In this document: piece after piece, positions 43,306 through 51,688 of the stretch
Layout of the letters: each line of letters opens with the position of its first letter
Numbering within the stretch: position 1 is the first letter of the stretch
Assembly: GCA_020849655.1 (NCBI GenBank)
Contig: JADLFU010000157.1
Span: 33,589-97,588 of the forward strand
DNA from: Polyangiaceae bacterium
Lineage (GTDB): Bacteria; Myxococcota_A; Polyangia; Polyangiales; Polyangiaceae
Direction of reading: 5' to 3'
Length of the DNA stretch: 64,000 nt
Program-made: the position numbers and the translations under genes
The notes under the pieces: generated by a model
Database searches by the model: none
What the model saw: only the letters and a program-made list of their open reading frames with translations
What the model was told of the DNA's origin: nothing

Positions 43306-43950
43306 CTACCCCGTCGCCGCGCGCCACGCGAACCACGCCCCGAGCAGGAGCAGCGCCGCGCCGACGACGCGCACGAGCCGGTCGAGCGTCCGGGCCGAGA
43401 GCCTGCCGCCGAGCCTGCGCAACAGCGCGATCAGCAGCGCGAACCACGCGACGATCCCCGCCATCGCGCCGAGCGAGAACGGCAGCGCCGCGCGCGGCTG
43501 CAGCGCCGGCGAGAGCCCGCTCGTGACCACGACGGTGAACGCCGCGCTCCACGTCGCGAGGAAGCTGGGGTTGATGATCGTGACGCCGAACCCGAGCGCC
43601 ACCCCGCGCGCGAACGCGCCGCCCTGCGCGCGCGACGCGCCCTCTGCCCCGCCCTTGCGGAGCACGAAGTGCAGGCCGAGCGCCGTCATCGCGAGCGCGC
43701 CCGCCGCGCCCGCCGCGGCCTGCAGCCCCGGGTACCGCGAGAGCAGCGAGGCGAGCCCGAAGAACGCCGCGTACGCGTAGATCGACTCGGCGATCGCGCC
43801 CCCCGCGGCGACGCCCAGCGCCATGCGCGGCGCGCGCGTCCCGTGCGCCACCACGAGCAGCGAGATGGGCCCCGCCACCGGGACGGACCCGACGAACCCC
43901 ATCAGCGCGCCGAGCAGCACCGCGGACAGCACCGCGCGCCCGCGTGTCAC
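43306..43950 (-). CDS. LysE/RhtB-family exporter
   Basis: A 214-residue inner membrane protein with six hydrophobic helices and the LysE-type N-terminus (LLGALMGFVGSVPVAGPISLLVV), where the PGP-like turn is VAGP. INPSFLATWSAAF in the middle matches the conserved NP motif of the family. Members export amino acids such as lysine, arginine or homoserine lactone-like compounds; the substrate here is unknown. The GTG at 43950 is the likely start, with GTG 43932 as an alternative. Convergent with the GMC gene. Confidence 0.88.
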   Translation of the reverse strand: MTRGRAVLSAVLLGALMGFVGSVPVAGPISLLVVAHGTRAPRMALGVAAGGAIAESIYAYAAFFGLASLLSRYPGLQAAAGAAGALAMTALGLHFVLRKGGAEGASRAQGGAFARGVALGFGVTIINPSFLATWSAAFTVVVTSGLSPALQPRAALPFSLGAMAGIVAWFALLIALLRRLGGRLSARTLDRLVRVVGAALLLLGAWFAWRAATG

Positions 43951-43995
43951 GAATTCCTTCGCGACGCGAACGACAACTCGGGTACCCGTCGCGCC

Positions 43996-45105
43996 GTGAG
44001 CCCCGCGTCGCCGCGCCACGCCTACGTCGACGCGCTGCGGGCGGTCGCGTGCCTCGGCGTCGTCGCGTACCACCTCTCGCTCTACTGGCTCGGCGCGTGG
44101 CGCGCAGGCTTCGAGGCGACGGCGGCGCGCGCCTCGCCGCTCGCGCGGCTGTTCATCGCGCCGTCGCGGCTCGGGTTCCTCGGCGTGAGCCTGTTCCTCG
44201 TGCTGTCGGGGTTCTGCCTGCAGCTGTCGGTGCGACCCGGCGAGCCGCCCGACGCGCCGCGCTTCTTCTCCCGCCGCGCGCTGCGCACGCTGCCGCCGTA
44301 CTACGCGTCGCTGGCGCTCGTGACGCTCGCGTCGCTGTGGCCTCCTCTCGCGCACGTCACGTGGGTCCCGGTGCGCGCGCGCGATCTGTGGACGCACGCC
44401 CTCATGGTGCACAACCTCCTGCCCGACACCGTCTGGACGATCAACGGCGTCTACTGGACGCTCGCGCTCGAGTGGCAGCTCTACCTGGTGTTCCCGCTCG
44501 CGGTCGCCGCTCAGAGGCGCGTCGGCGCGCGGTGGTTCTTGCTCGGCTCGCTGGCGATCACGCTCGTCTGGGCGCTCGCGCTCCGCGCGCACCCGGCGAC
44601 CGCGCGGCTGACGGGCGCGCCGTACGCCGTGCTGTACGAGTCGGTGCCGGGGCGGTGGTTCGAGTTCGCCTCGGGCATGGTCGCGGCAGCGCTCGTGCGG
44701 CGCGGCGCGCGGCCGCCGCGGTGGCTCGCGGCCGTCGCCGTCGCGTGGATCCCGGCCGCGATCTGGGTGCACGTGGTGGACGTCTCGGCGTTCCCGCTCG
44801 ATCGACCCGTGTGCGGCGCGAGCTTCGGCTGCGCGCTCTGGCTCGCGTCGGCGAGGCCGTCGGTGTTCGCGGGCCGCGGCCTGCGCGCGCTCGCCTGGGT
44901 GGGCGGCATCTCGTACAGCCTCTACCTCGTGCACCAGCCGATCCTGGTCGCGCTGTCGCCCCTCGCGCTCTCGCGCTCGGTCGACGAGGCGCTCGGCCTC
45001 GGCCTGCTCGTCGGCGCGCCGCTCTGTGTGGGCGCCGCGTGGCTGTTCTTTCGCGCGTTCGAGCGCCCGGTGCTCGCGCGCCTCGCCCGCGCGCGATCTC
45101 GGTGA
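43996..45105 (+). CDS. Acyltransferase 3 family membrane protein (OafA/YrhL-like)
   Basis: A 369-residue polytopic protein. The family's first helix motif is present: YVDALRAVACLGVVAYHLSLYW with the conserved His, then GFLGVSLFLVLSGFCL and the FFSRRALRTLPPYYAS loop with RR...R. About ten hydrophobic helices follow, ending SYSLYLVHQPILVALSPL. Such enzymes O-acetylate surface polysaccharides, peptidoglycan or secondary metabolites. GTG 43996 is preceded by TACCCG, close to but not matching the leaderless hexamer. Divergent from the LysE gene. Confidence 0.9.
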   Translation: MSPASPRHAYVDALRAVACLGVVAYHLSLYWLGAWRAGFEATAARASPLARLFIAPSRLGFLGVSLFLVLSGFCLQLSVRPGEPPDAPRFFSRRALRTLPPYYASLALVTLASLWPPLAHVTWVPVRARDLWTHALMVHNLLPDTVWTINGVYWTLALEWQLYLVFPLAVAAQRRVGARWFLLGSLAITLVWALALRAHPATARLTGAPYAVLYESVPGRWFEFASGMVAAALVRRGARPPRWLAAVAVAWIPAAIWVHVVDVSAFPLDRPVCGASFGCALWLASARPSVFAGRGLRALAWVGGISYSLYLVHQPILVALSPLALSRSVDEALGLGLLVGAPLCVGAAWLFFRAFERPVLARLARARSR

Positions 45106-45158
45106 CGCGCGCGTGGGGCGCGTGTAGCATCGGCCGCCGCCCCGCCCCGAGAGCGCCC

Positions 45159-45884
45159 TTGCAGATCGATTTCTCCGCCCGCGAGATCACCGTCAAGCTC
45201 GTCTATTACGGGCCCGCGCTCTCCGGCAAGACGACGAACCTCCAGTCGCTGCACGATCAGAGCTCCGCCGAGACGCGCGGTCGCATGATGACGCTCGACA
45301 CGCGCGACGACCGCACGCTGTTCTTCGACATGCTCCCGCTCACCTTCACGACCGAGGGCGGGTTCGCCGTCCGCGTGAAGCTCTTCACCGTGCCGGGGCA
45401 GGTCATCCACGAGTCGACGCGCAGGCTCGTGCTGTCGGGCGCGGACGGCGTCGCGTTCATCGCCGACTCGCGCGTCGCCGAGACGCAGGCCAACGCCGCC
45501 GCGTTCCGCGATCTGAAGGCCAACCTGAAGGCGAACGACCTCGAGCTGCGCGCGCTGCCGCTGGTCATCCAGTTCAACAAGCGCGACCTGCCCGACATCC
45601 GGTCCGACCAGGAGCTCGCGGCCCAGGCGGAGCGCGGCAAGGAGCCCGTGTTCCGCGCGACCGCCGTGAAGCACGACGGCGTCGTCGACACGTTCCTCGG
45701 CCTCCTGCACCTCACCCTGCGCGCGCTCGACCGACAGAACGATCTGCGCGGCAAGTTCGGCTTCGACCGGCGATCGTTCCTGTCGGCGGTCGCTGCGCGC
45801 TTCGGCGACGTCAGCATCGACGCCCACCTCGCGCGCGCGCTGACGGCGCCGGGCGGAGAGCTGTCGCTCGCGGAGGGCGCGTGA
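45159..45884 (+). CDS. MglA-family small GTPase with C-terminal extension
   Basis: A 241-residue Ras-like GTPase of the prokaryotic MglA group. It starts at a TTG (LQIDFSAREITVKLVYYGP), matching the MglA N-terminus. P-loop GPALSGKTTN, switch region DDRTLFFDMLPL with the conserved Thr, VPGQ in place of DxxG, and the NKRD specificity motif (QFNKRDLPD) are all clear. It is about 45 residues longer than typical MglA, with a helical tail. MglA controls cell polarity and gliding in myxobacteria, but this copy lies in an operon with a histidine kinase and no MglB, so it may serve another pathway. GAGAG precedes the start; TAGCAT at 45125-45130 may be its -10. Confidence 0.87.
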   Translation: MQIDFSAREITVKLVYYGPALSGKTTNLQSLHDQSSAETRGRMMTLDTRDDRTLFFDMLPLTFTTEGGFAVRVKLFTVPGQVIHESTRRLVLSGADGVAFIADSRVAETQANAAAFRDLKANLKANDLELRALPLVIQFNKRDLPDIRSDQELAAQAERGKEPVFRATAVKHDGVVDTFLGLLHLTLRALDRQNDLRGKFGFDRRSFLSAVAARFGDVSIDAHLARALTAPGGELSLAEGA

Positions 45885-47299
45885 TCCCCGAGGGCGCGCG
45901 CGCCTCGACGGAGCCGCCGGCGCTGGGGGCCGTCCGGCTCGAGGATCTGGTCGATCGCGAGGCGCTCGGCGAGCTCGCCGAGTCGCTGCACGCGCTCTTC
46001 GGCCTCTCGGTGCGCTTCTTCTCGTCCGACGGCGCGCTGCTCGCCGACCGCGTGACCGAGCAGGCGCTCTGTCACCACCTGCAGTCGGTGCCCGGCGCGC
46101 GCGCCCAGTGCGCGCGGACCATCGACCACGTGAAGCGCCTCGTCCCGGACGGCGCGGGCTCCGCGGCGCACCCCTGCTTCACGGGCGCCGAGTACCTCGT
46201 GGTGAACGTCACCTACGAGCAGCGCCGGATGGGGCGCGCGGTGCTCGGCCCGTACCTCTCGCCCGAGATCGCCGACCCGCCGCCGAGCCTCCTGCTCGTC
46301 GACGACCAGCTCGATCCGGCCGACGCGTCCCGCCTGCTCCCCGCGATGCCGCGCCTGTCGCGCGAGCGCGCGGAGCTCATCGCCGCGCACGTGCAGAGCG
46401 CCCTCGATCTCATCCTGTTCTCGGGGCACAAGGCCTGGCTCACCTCGCAGATGCACCTCGCGTCGGTGACCGAGAGCTACCGCACCCTCGAGGACAAGAA
46501 CCGCCGCCTCGCCGACGCGGTCGATCGCCTGCGCGAGCTCGATCGCCTCAAATCCAACTTCCTCGCCACGGTCTCGCACGAGCTGCGGACGCCGCTGACC
46601 AGCATCATCGGCTACAGCGAGATGCTCACCGAGGGGATGGCGGGCGATCTGAGCGCCGAGCAGCGCGAGTACGTCGGCACCATCCGCGAGAAGGGCGAGC
46701 AGCTGCTCTCGCTCATCAAGAGCCTGCTCGATCTCTCGAAGCTCGAGAGCGGCACGATGGCGCTGCGCAAGGCCACGCTCGACGTCGCGACGGTGACCGA
46801 GCAGGTCGTGAGCACGCTGCTGCCGACCGCGAGGAAGCGCGGCGTCCACCTCGAGTCGAGCGTGCCGCGCGGGCTCGCGCGGCTGCACGCGGACGGCGAG
46901 AAGCTCCGCCAAGTGTTCCTCAACCTGACCGAGAACGCGCTGAAATTCACCCCCTCGGGCGGCACCGTGGCGCTCAGCGCCGCGCTCGAGACGAGCGACG
47001 CCGAGGACGAGGGCGTGGGCTTCGTGCTCGGCGCGGAGGCCGACGAGCGCCTCGTCGTGCGCGTCGCCGACACGGGCATCGGCATCCCGGAGGCCGAGCG
47101 CGCGCGGGTGTTCGACGCCTTCTACCAGGTCGACTCGTCGTCGACGCGCGAGTACGGCGGCACGGGGCTCGGCCTGTCGATCGTCAAGCGGCTCGTCGAG
47201 GCGCACGACGGCACCATCCGCATCGAGGGCAACACGCCCACGGGCGCGGTGTTCGTCGTCTCGTTGCCGACCGCGCCGCCGTCGTCGTCGTCGTCGTGA
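45881..47299 (+). CDS. PocR-domain sensor histidine kinase
   Basis: A 472-residue soluble kinase. Residues about 20-170 match the PocR sensory domain, with cysteines in LCHHLQSVPGARAQCART and AAHPCFTGAEYLVVNV and the closing AVLGPYL. A coiled coil leads into HisKA (FLATVSHELRTPLTSIIGYSE, His near residue 230) and a complete HATPase domain (NLTENALKFTPSGG, VADTGIGIPEAE, GGTGLGLSIVKRLVEAHDG). A run of Ser codons ends the protein. No transmembrane segment. The GTG overlaps the GTPase stop, so they are coupled; the kinase may be read out by or act on the GTPase. No response regulator is adjacent. Confidence 0.9.
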   Translation: MIPEGARASTEPPALGAVRLEDLVDREALGELAESLHALFGLSVRFFSSDGALLADRVTEQALCHHLQSVPGARAQCARTIDHVKRLVPDGAGSAAHPCFTGAEYLVVNVTYEQRRMGRAVLGPYLSPEIADPPPSLLLVDDQLDPADASRLLPAMPRLSRERAELIAAHVQSALDLILFSGHKAWLTSQMHLASVTESYRTLEDKNRRLADAVDRLRELDRLKSNFLATVSHELRTPLTSIIGYSEMLTEGMAGDLSAEQREYVGTIREKGEQLLSLIKSLLDLSKLESGTMALRKATLDVATVTEQVVSTLLPTARKRGVHLESSVPRGLARLHADGEKLRQVFLNLTENALKFTPSGGTVALSAALETSDAEDEGVGFVLGAEADERLVVRVADTGIGIPEAERARVFDAFYQVDSSSTREYGGTGLGLSIVKRLVEAHDGTIRIEGNTPTGAVFVVSLPTAPPSSSSS

Positions 47300-48207
47300 G
47301 CGAGCACGAGCTGCTCGCGCGGCTCCCGGCGGTGCTGGGGCCGTCGTCGGCGGGGCTGCGGCTCGGCATCGGCGACGACGCGGCGTGGCTCGACGGCGAT
47401 CTCGTCTGGACGATCGACACGCTGATCGAGGGCGTGCACGCGCTCTCGGGCGTCTCGACGCTCGAGGATCTCGGGTTCCGCGCGACGATGACGTCCGCGA
47501 GCGATCTTGCGGCGATGGGCGCGGCGCCGCTGTTCGCGCTGGCGGCGGTCACGCTGCGCGACGAGGGCGACTTCGCCGGCGTGCGACGCGGGCAGGAGCA
47601 GGCGCTCGCGCGGCTCGGAGCGCCGATCGTCGGGGGCAACCTGACGCGCGGCGGGGAGCGATCGATCTCGACGACCTGGCTCGGGCGAGCGCCGCGGCCC
47701 CTCTTGCGGTCCGGCGCGCGCGCGGGCGACGGGGTGTTCGTCGCGGGGGCGCTCGGGCTCGCGGCGGCCGGGCTCGAGGGGCTGCGGCGCGGGATCCGGG
47801 TGCCCGAGGTCTGCGTCGCCGCGCACCTGCGCCCCGTCGCGCTGATCGCGGCGGGGCTGCGCGCCGTCGAGGCGGGCGCGACCTCGGGGATCGACGTGTC
47901 GGACGGCCTCGTGGCCGACGCCCGCCACGTCGCCTGCGCGAGCTCGGTCGCGCTGTCGCTCGACGCCGGCGCGCTCGCCGCAGCGGGGGGAGCGGCGCTC
48001 GAGGAGGCGGCCCGCGCGCTGTCGCGAGATGCGCTCGACCTCGCGCTCTCGGGAGGAGACGACTACGCGCTCCTCTTCACCGGGCCTCAGGCGCTCGCCC
48101 GTCACTTCGCGCGGGTCGGGGTCGTCGAGGCCGGACCGCCCGGCGTGACCGTCCTGCGGGACGGGCGCCCCGTCGAGCTGCCTGGCGGCTTCGACCACCT
48201 GGGCTGA
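47296..48207 (+). CDS. thiL: Thiamine-monophosphate kinase
   Basis: A 303-residue PurM-like ATPase adding the last phosphate of thiamine diphosphate. Landmarks: GIGDDAAWL near residue 24 (metal-binding Asp), DTLIEGVHAL, the SASDLAAMGA helix, VGGNLTRGGERSISTTWLG, and GIDVSDGLVADARHV, with the C-terminal GGDDYALLFT. The GTG at 47296 overlaps the kinase stop. The reason for placing thiL behind signalling genes is not clear and may be chance. Downstream lies the sigma-54 promoter region. Confidence 0.94.
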   Translation: MSEHELLARLPAVLGPSSAGLRLGIGDDAAWLDGDLVWTIDTLIEGVHALSGVSTLEDLGFRATMTSASDLAAMGAAPLFALAAVTLRDEGDFAGVRRGQEQALARLGAPIVGGNLTRGGERSISTTWLGRAPRPLLRSGARAGDGVFVAGALGLAAAGLEGLRRGIRVPEVCVAAHLRPVALIAAGLRAVEAGATSGIDVSDGLVADARHVACASSVALSLDAGALAAAGGAALEEAARALSRDALDLALSGGDDYALLFTGPQALARHFARVGVVEAGPPGVTVLRDGRPVELPGGFDHLG

Positions 48208-48247
48208 TCGGCGCAGCCCTTGCGCCAGCGCGCGCAGGGAATGACGC

Positions 48248-48272
48248 CTGTCATGTCCGCCATCGCTGACAG
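48248..48272 (+). promoter_or_regulatory. Candidate enhancer site for the sigma-54 activator
   Basis: CTGTCA (48248-48253) and TGACAG (48267-48272) form a perfect inverted repeat around 13 bases; TGAC at 48242-48245 adds a further half-site overlapping as TGAC-GCCT-GTCA. It starts 97 bp upstream of the -24 element at 48345. A 25-bp copy with 18 of 25 matching bases lies at 52387-52411. Confidence 0.55.
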
Positions 48273-48344
48273 CCCGCGGGCGCCTCCGCTGGCATCCCCG
48301 GCGCGCGCCGGCGTTCGACCCCCCCTGGCGCCGCACCAGAGCAG

Positions 48345-48361
48345 TTGGCATGAGGTTGGCT
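48345..48361 (+). promoter_or_regulatory. Sigma-54 (-24/-12) promoter for the heme-copper operon
   Basis: TTGGCATGAGGTTGGCT matches the consensus YTGGCACGRNNNTTGCW at all but two fixed positions, with GG (48347-48348) and GC (48359-48360) 12 bp apart. Predicted start of transcription is near 48372, giving a leader of about 134 bases before the ATG at 48506. Confidence 0.75.
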
Positions 48362-48505
48362 ATCCAAGCGATCGCTCCGGCGGCCGGGCGCTCGAGGGCG
48401 TCCGCCCCTCCGCTGCGGTGGGGCGCGCGTCTCGACGCGTCCGCACGGGGCCGCGCACGCGCGCGCCGCGAGAGTCCGCCCGAGCCAACCTGGAGATCCG
48501 TGACG

Positions 48506-49453
48506 ATGCGAGCGCTCATCATCCTGGCCGTCCTCCTGACGGCGGGGACCGCCTACGCCGAGCCCACCGCGGGCGAGACGTCGTTCCAACAGAAGTGCGT
48601 CGCGTGCCACACCGTCGGCGGAGGCCGGCGCGTCGGGCCCGATCTGAAGGGCGTCACCGAGCGCCGCGATCCCGCGTGGCTGGAGCGCTGGATCCGCGAG
48701 CCGGATCGCATGCTTGCCGAGAAGGACCCCGTCGCCACCCAGCTCCTGAAGGAGAGCAACCAGGTGCCGATGCCGAACCTCGCGGTCACGGAGGCGGAGG
48801 CGAAGGACCTCATCGCGTACATGAAGGCGAAGAGCGACGCGGCCGCGGCCGGCCCGGCGACCCCCGCGGCGCCCCCCCCGTCGCCGCACCTCGGCGAGGT
48901 GCAGACCGTCGCGGTCGTCTTGTTCGTGTTGCTGTCACTCGTGGTCGCCGGGGTCTTCGCGGCCGTCGCCAGGAGCACGCGCCTCGCCGTCCCCACCATC
49001 GACACGAAGCGCGCGTACGCGGTGCGCCGGGTGTTCTTCTTCGTCGCCGGGACGGTGATGCTGGTGCTGTTGCTCGCGACGCTCCGACGCACCCCGTACG
49101 CGGCGGCCCGCGCCCCTGACAGGGTCGTGTACGTCGTGGCGAAACAGTTCGCGTTCTTCTACAGCGCGGAGCCCATCACCAGCGACGCCGAGCTCGCCCG
49201 CGCGCCGAAGCTCGATCCCTTGACGTTCGCCGCCGGCAGCGTCGTCGAGTTTCGTGTGACGAGCCTCGACGTGAACCACGCCTTCGGCCTCTACGGCCCC
49301 GACGGCGCCGTGTTCGCGCAGACCCAGGCGATGCCCGGCTACGTCAACCGGCTCCGGGTGAGCCTCCCGAAGGCGGGCGAGTACCACGTCCTGTGCTTCG
49401 AGTACTGCGGCACGGGCCACCACCTCATGCAGTCTTCTTTCACCGTCCGATAG
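48506..49453 (+). CDS. Heme-copper oxidase subunit II with N-terminal cytochrome c domain and CuA site
   Basis: A 315-residue exported protein. After a signal peptide (MRALIILAVLLTAGTAYA) comes a class I cytochrome c domain with CVACH (31-35) and a candidate axial Met in VPMPNL. Two transmembrane helices follow (about 132-155 and 176-192), then a cupredoxin domain with a full CuA set: His258 (VNHAF), Cys297, Glu299, Cys301, His305, Met308. The fused cytochrome c lies N-terminal, unlike the C-terminal fusion of caa3 oxidases. It takes electrons from a soluble carrier and passes them to subunit I. GGAG about 10 bases upstream supports ATG 48506. First gene after the sigma-54 promoter. Confidence 0.9.
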   Translation: MRALIILAVLLTAGTAYAEPTAGETSFQQKCVACHTVGGGRRVGPDLKGVTERRDPAWLERWIREPDRMLAEKDPVATQLLKESNQVPMPNLAVTEAEAKDLIAYMKAKSDAAAAGPATPAAPPPSPHLGEVQTVAVVLFVLLSLVVAGVFAAVARSTRLAVPTIDTKRAYAVRRVFFFVAGTVMLVLLLATLRRTPYAAARAPDRVVYVVAKQFAFFYSAEPITSDAELARAPKLDPLTFAAGSVVEFRVTSLDVNHAFGLYGPDGAVFAQTQAMPGYVNRLRVSLPKAGEYHVLCFEYCGTGHHLMQSSFTVR

Positions 49454-49468
49454 CCGAGGGAGACAGTC

Positions 49469-50896
49469 ATGAAGCACGCACAACGAAACACCCTCGGCTG
49501 GATCGCGGTCACCGTCGTCTTGTTCCTCGTGCTCTTGCTGGTGGGGATGTTCCTCCGCGCCGTCCAGGCGAACCAGCTCGACGCCGCGCAGGGCTGGTTC
49601 TACCCGATGATGACGCTGCACGGCGTCGGCATGGCGGGCCTGTGGTGGGTGGGCGCGATGGCCTGCGCGTCCCGCGTGCTCGCCAGGTACGTCGAGCCGT
49701 CCGAGAAGGTCTCCTCGTTCGCGATGCTGGGGACGGTGGCGGGCGTCGTGCTCCTGCTCGTCAGCGTCTTCCTGGGCCGCTTCGCCGCGGGCTGGTACTT
49801 CCTGTATCCGCTGCCGCTGAAGGGGACGTGGCCGCGCTGGTCCACCGTCGTGTTCCTCGCGTCGCTCACGGTCCTCGCGGTGACCTGGCTCGTCTGGGTG
49901 CTCGATCTCCTCCGCGCGATCGCGAAGAAGTTCCCGCTGACGCGGGCGCTCGGCTGGCACTACATCACCGGCGCCGAGGGGCCCGAGGTGCCGCCCGTCG
50001 TGCTCATCACCACCGTCAGCCTGATCGCCGCGATCGCGTGCCTGGTGTCGGGCGCGGCGACGGTCGTGTTCTTCGTCCTGGAGCTGTTCACCGGCACCGG
50101 CAGCGATCCGCTCCTGATGAAGAACCTCACGTTCCTCTTCGGGCACCTGCTGGTGAACCTCAGCCTGTACCTCGCGGTGGGGGTCATCTACGACGTGCTG
50201 CCCACCTACACGGGCCGGCCGTGGAAGGCCAACCGCGTGGTGGCCGTCGCGTGGAACGTCGTCCTGTGGGTCGTGCTGTTCGCCTACTTCCACCACCTGT
50301 ACATGGATTTCGCGCAGCCCCCGGCGTTCCAGTACCTCGGGCAGGTCGCCTCGTACGTGAGCTCGATCCCGTCGGCGGTGGTGACAGTGTTCGGCGCCGT
50401 CGCGCTCGTGTACAGGGCGCCGGTGCGGTGGAACCTCACCGTCGCGCTCTTCTTCCTCGGCCTGATGGGCTGGGGGATCGGCGGCATCGGCGCCGTCATC
50501 GACTCGACCATCGCCGTCAACTCGGTGCTGCACAACACGCTCTGGGTGCCCGCGCACTTCCACACGTACATGATCGAGGGGCTCGTGCTGATGGTGCTCG
50601 GGTACTTCTACCACTACTGTCAGGAGGAGGCGCCCATCGAGGAGGACCTCCGGCTGCACAAGATCGCGACGTGCCTCATCGTGGTCGGCGGCTACGGGTT
50701 CCTCGCGATGTTCTACCTCTCGGGCGCGCTCGGCGTCCCGCGGCGGTTCGCGATCTACCCCGCCAACGTCGCCCACGGCGCCACGCTGTCGAAGGTCGCG
50801 CTCGGGTTCATCACGCTGTTCCTGGGCGGCCTCCTCGTGTACGCGCGCGAGCTGGGCAGGCGGTGGAACAAGGCCCGCCAGGCGATCCATGCGTAG
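49469..50896 (+). CDS. Heme-copper oxidase superfamily subunit I lacking the active-site tyrosine; probable NO reductase
   Basis: A 475-residue protein with about 12 membrane helices. Low-spin heme ligands His51 (MTLHGVG) and His365, high-spin heme ligand His363 (PAHFHTYM), and CuB ligands His226 (FGHLLVN), His275 and His276 (YFHHLY) are all present. The tyrosine crosslinked to the CuB histidine in A- and B-type oxidases falls at Asn230, and the position used in cbb3 oxidases (six before the HH pair) is Val269. Loss of this tyrosine is a hallmark of NO reductases. The helix 6-7 pattern looks most like B-type (ba3) enzymes, so it may belong to CuA-type NO reductases of the kind called sNOR, gNOR or eNOR. 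Ribosome site AGGGAGA. Confidence 0.88.
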   Translation: MKHAQRNTLGWIAVTVVLFLVLLLVGMFLRAVQANQLDAAQGWFYPMMTLHGVGMAGLWWVGAMACASRVLARYVEPSEKVSSFAMLGTVAGVVLLLVSVFLGRFAAGWYFLYPLPLKGTWPRWSTVVFLASLTVLAVTWLVWVLDLLRAIAKKFPLTRALGWHYITGAEGPEVPPVVLITTVSLIAAIACLVSGAATVVFFVLELFTGTGSDPLLMKNLTFLFGHLLVNLSLYLAVGVIYDVLPTYTGRPWKANRVVAVAWNVVLWVVLFAYFHHLYMDFAQPPAFQYLGQVASYVSSIPSAVVTVFGAVALVYRAPVRWNLTVALFFLGLMGWGIGGIGAVIDSTIAVNSVLHNTLWVPAHFHTYMIEGLVLMVLGYFYHYCQEEAPIEEDLRLHKIATCLIVVGGYGFLAMFYLSGALGVPRRFAIYPANVAHGATLSKVALGFITLFLGGLLVYARELGRRWNKARQAIHA

Positions 50897-51668
50897 CCTC
50901 CGCTGGGCGGCGGTCGCGTGCGCGCTCGTCGCCTGCGCCGTCACCGGTACGCCGCCTGTGCGAGCGGAGAGCGTCGTCACGGCGGAGGCGCGGGCGCTCC
51001 ACCGGGCGGTGCCCGACGTCACGATCTCGGTCGCGGGCGGGGAGCAAGTGAAGCTGTCGAGCCTGTGGCACGACAAGCCCGTGCTCATCACGCTCTTTTA
51101 CCAGCGGTGCCTGGGCTCTTGCAGCCCGTTCCTCCGCTCGCTGTCGTCGACGATCAAGACGGTCGGGGGTCTCGGCGACGACTACCGCGTGGTCAGCGTG
51201 AGCTTCGATCCAGAGGACACGCCAGAGCGCACCCACGAGCTCGCAACCCAGCTCGGGCTCGGCCCGGGCGAGTCATGGAAGGTGGGCACGACCTCGCCGG
51301 CTCAGCTCCAGCCCCTGATGGACTCGGTCGGCTTCTGGTACCGCGCGATCCCCGGGACGGACCAGGTCGACCACCCGTCGCTGGTCGCGATGGTGCGCGA
51401 CGGGCGGGTCGTTCGGGTGCTGCTCGGCAACACTGTCTCCCCGACGAGGTTCCAGGAGCTTCGCCTCGAGGCCCGGGGCACCTTCGTGCCGTTCTACGCG
51501 GCGCCCGACGCGTCGACGCGCTTTCGTTGCCTCGACGTGGATCCAGCGACGGGCCAGCTCCGGCTCGGCTGGGGCCTCGTCGTCTTGTTGTTGCCGGCGG
51601 CGCTGGCGCTCGCGCTGTCGCTCGCCGTGTTCCGCCTCGCGCGGCCTCGCCCCGCGCCGGCCGAGTGA
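50889..51668 (+). CDS. SCO1/SenC-family copper chaperone
   Basis: A 259-residue protein: signal peptide, thioredoxin-like SCO domain and a C-terminal transmembrane helix (LGWGLVVLLLPAALALALSLAVF). The copper site is CLGSC (in FYQRCLGSCSPF) plus His in QVDHPSLVAM. SCO proteins deliver copper to or reduce the CuA centre, matching subunit II upstream. The C-terminal anchor is unusual, as most SCO proteins are anchored at the N-terminus. Its ATG overlaps the subunit I gene by 8 bases. Confidence 0.92.
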   Translation: MRSLRWAAVACALVACAVTGTPPVRAESVVTAEARALHRAVPDVTISVAGGEQVKLSSLWHDKPVLITLFYQRCLGSCSPFLRSLSSTIKTVGGLGDDYRVVSVSFDPEDTPERTHELATQLGLGPGESWKVGTTSPAQLQPLMDSVGFWYRAIPGTDQVDHPSLVAMVRDGRVVRVLLGNTVSPTRFQELRLEARGTFVPFYAAPDASTRFRCLDVDPATGQLRLGWGLVVLLLPAALALALSLAVFRLARPRPAPAE

Positions 51669-51688
51669 GCCACGACGCGCCACGACCG

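Noticed and set aside
45125..45159. TAGCAT as a leaderless -10 for the MglA-like gene
   Set aside because: It lies 28 bases before the TTG, so the mRNA would have a normal leader; no start codon fits nearer.
48350..48505. Upstream extension of the CuA subunit from ATG 48350
   Set aside because: It would begin inside the sigma-54 promoter, upstream of the predicted transcription start, and would bury the signal peptide.
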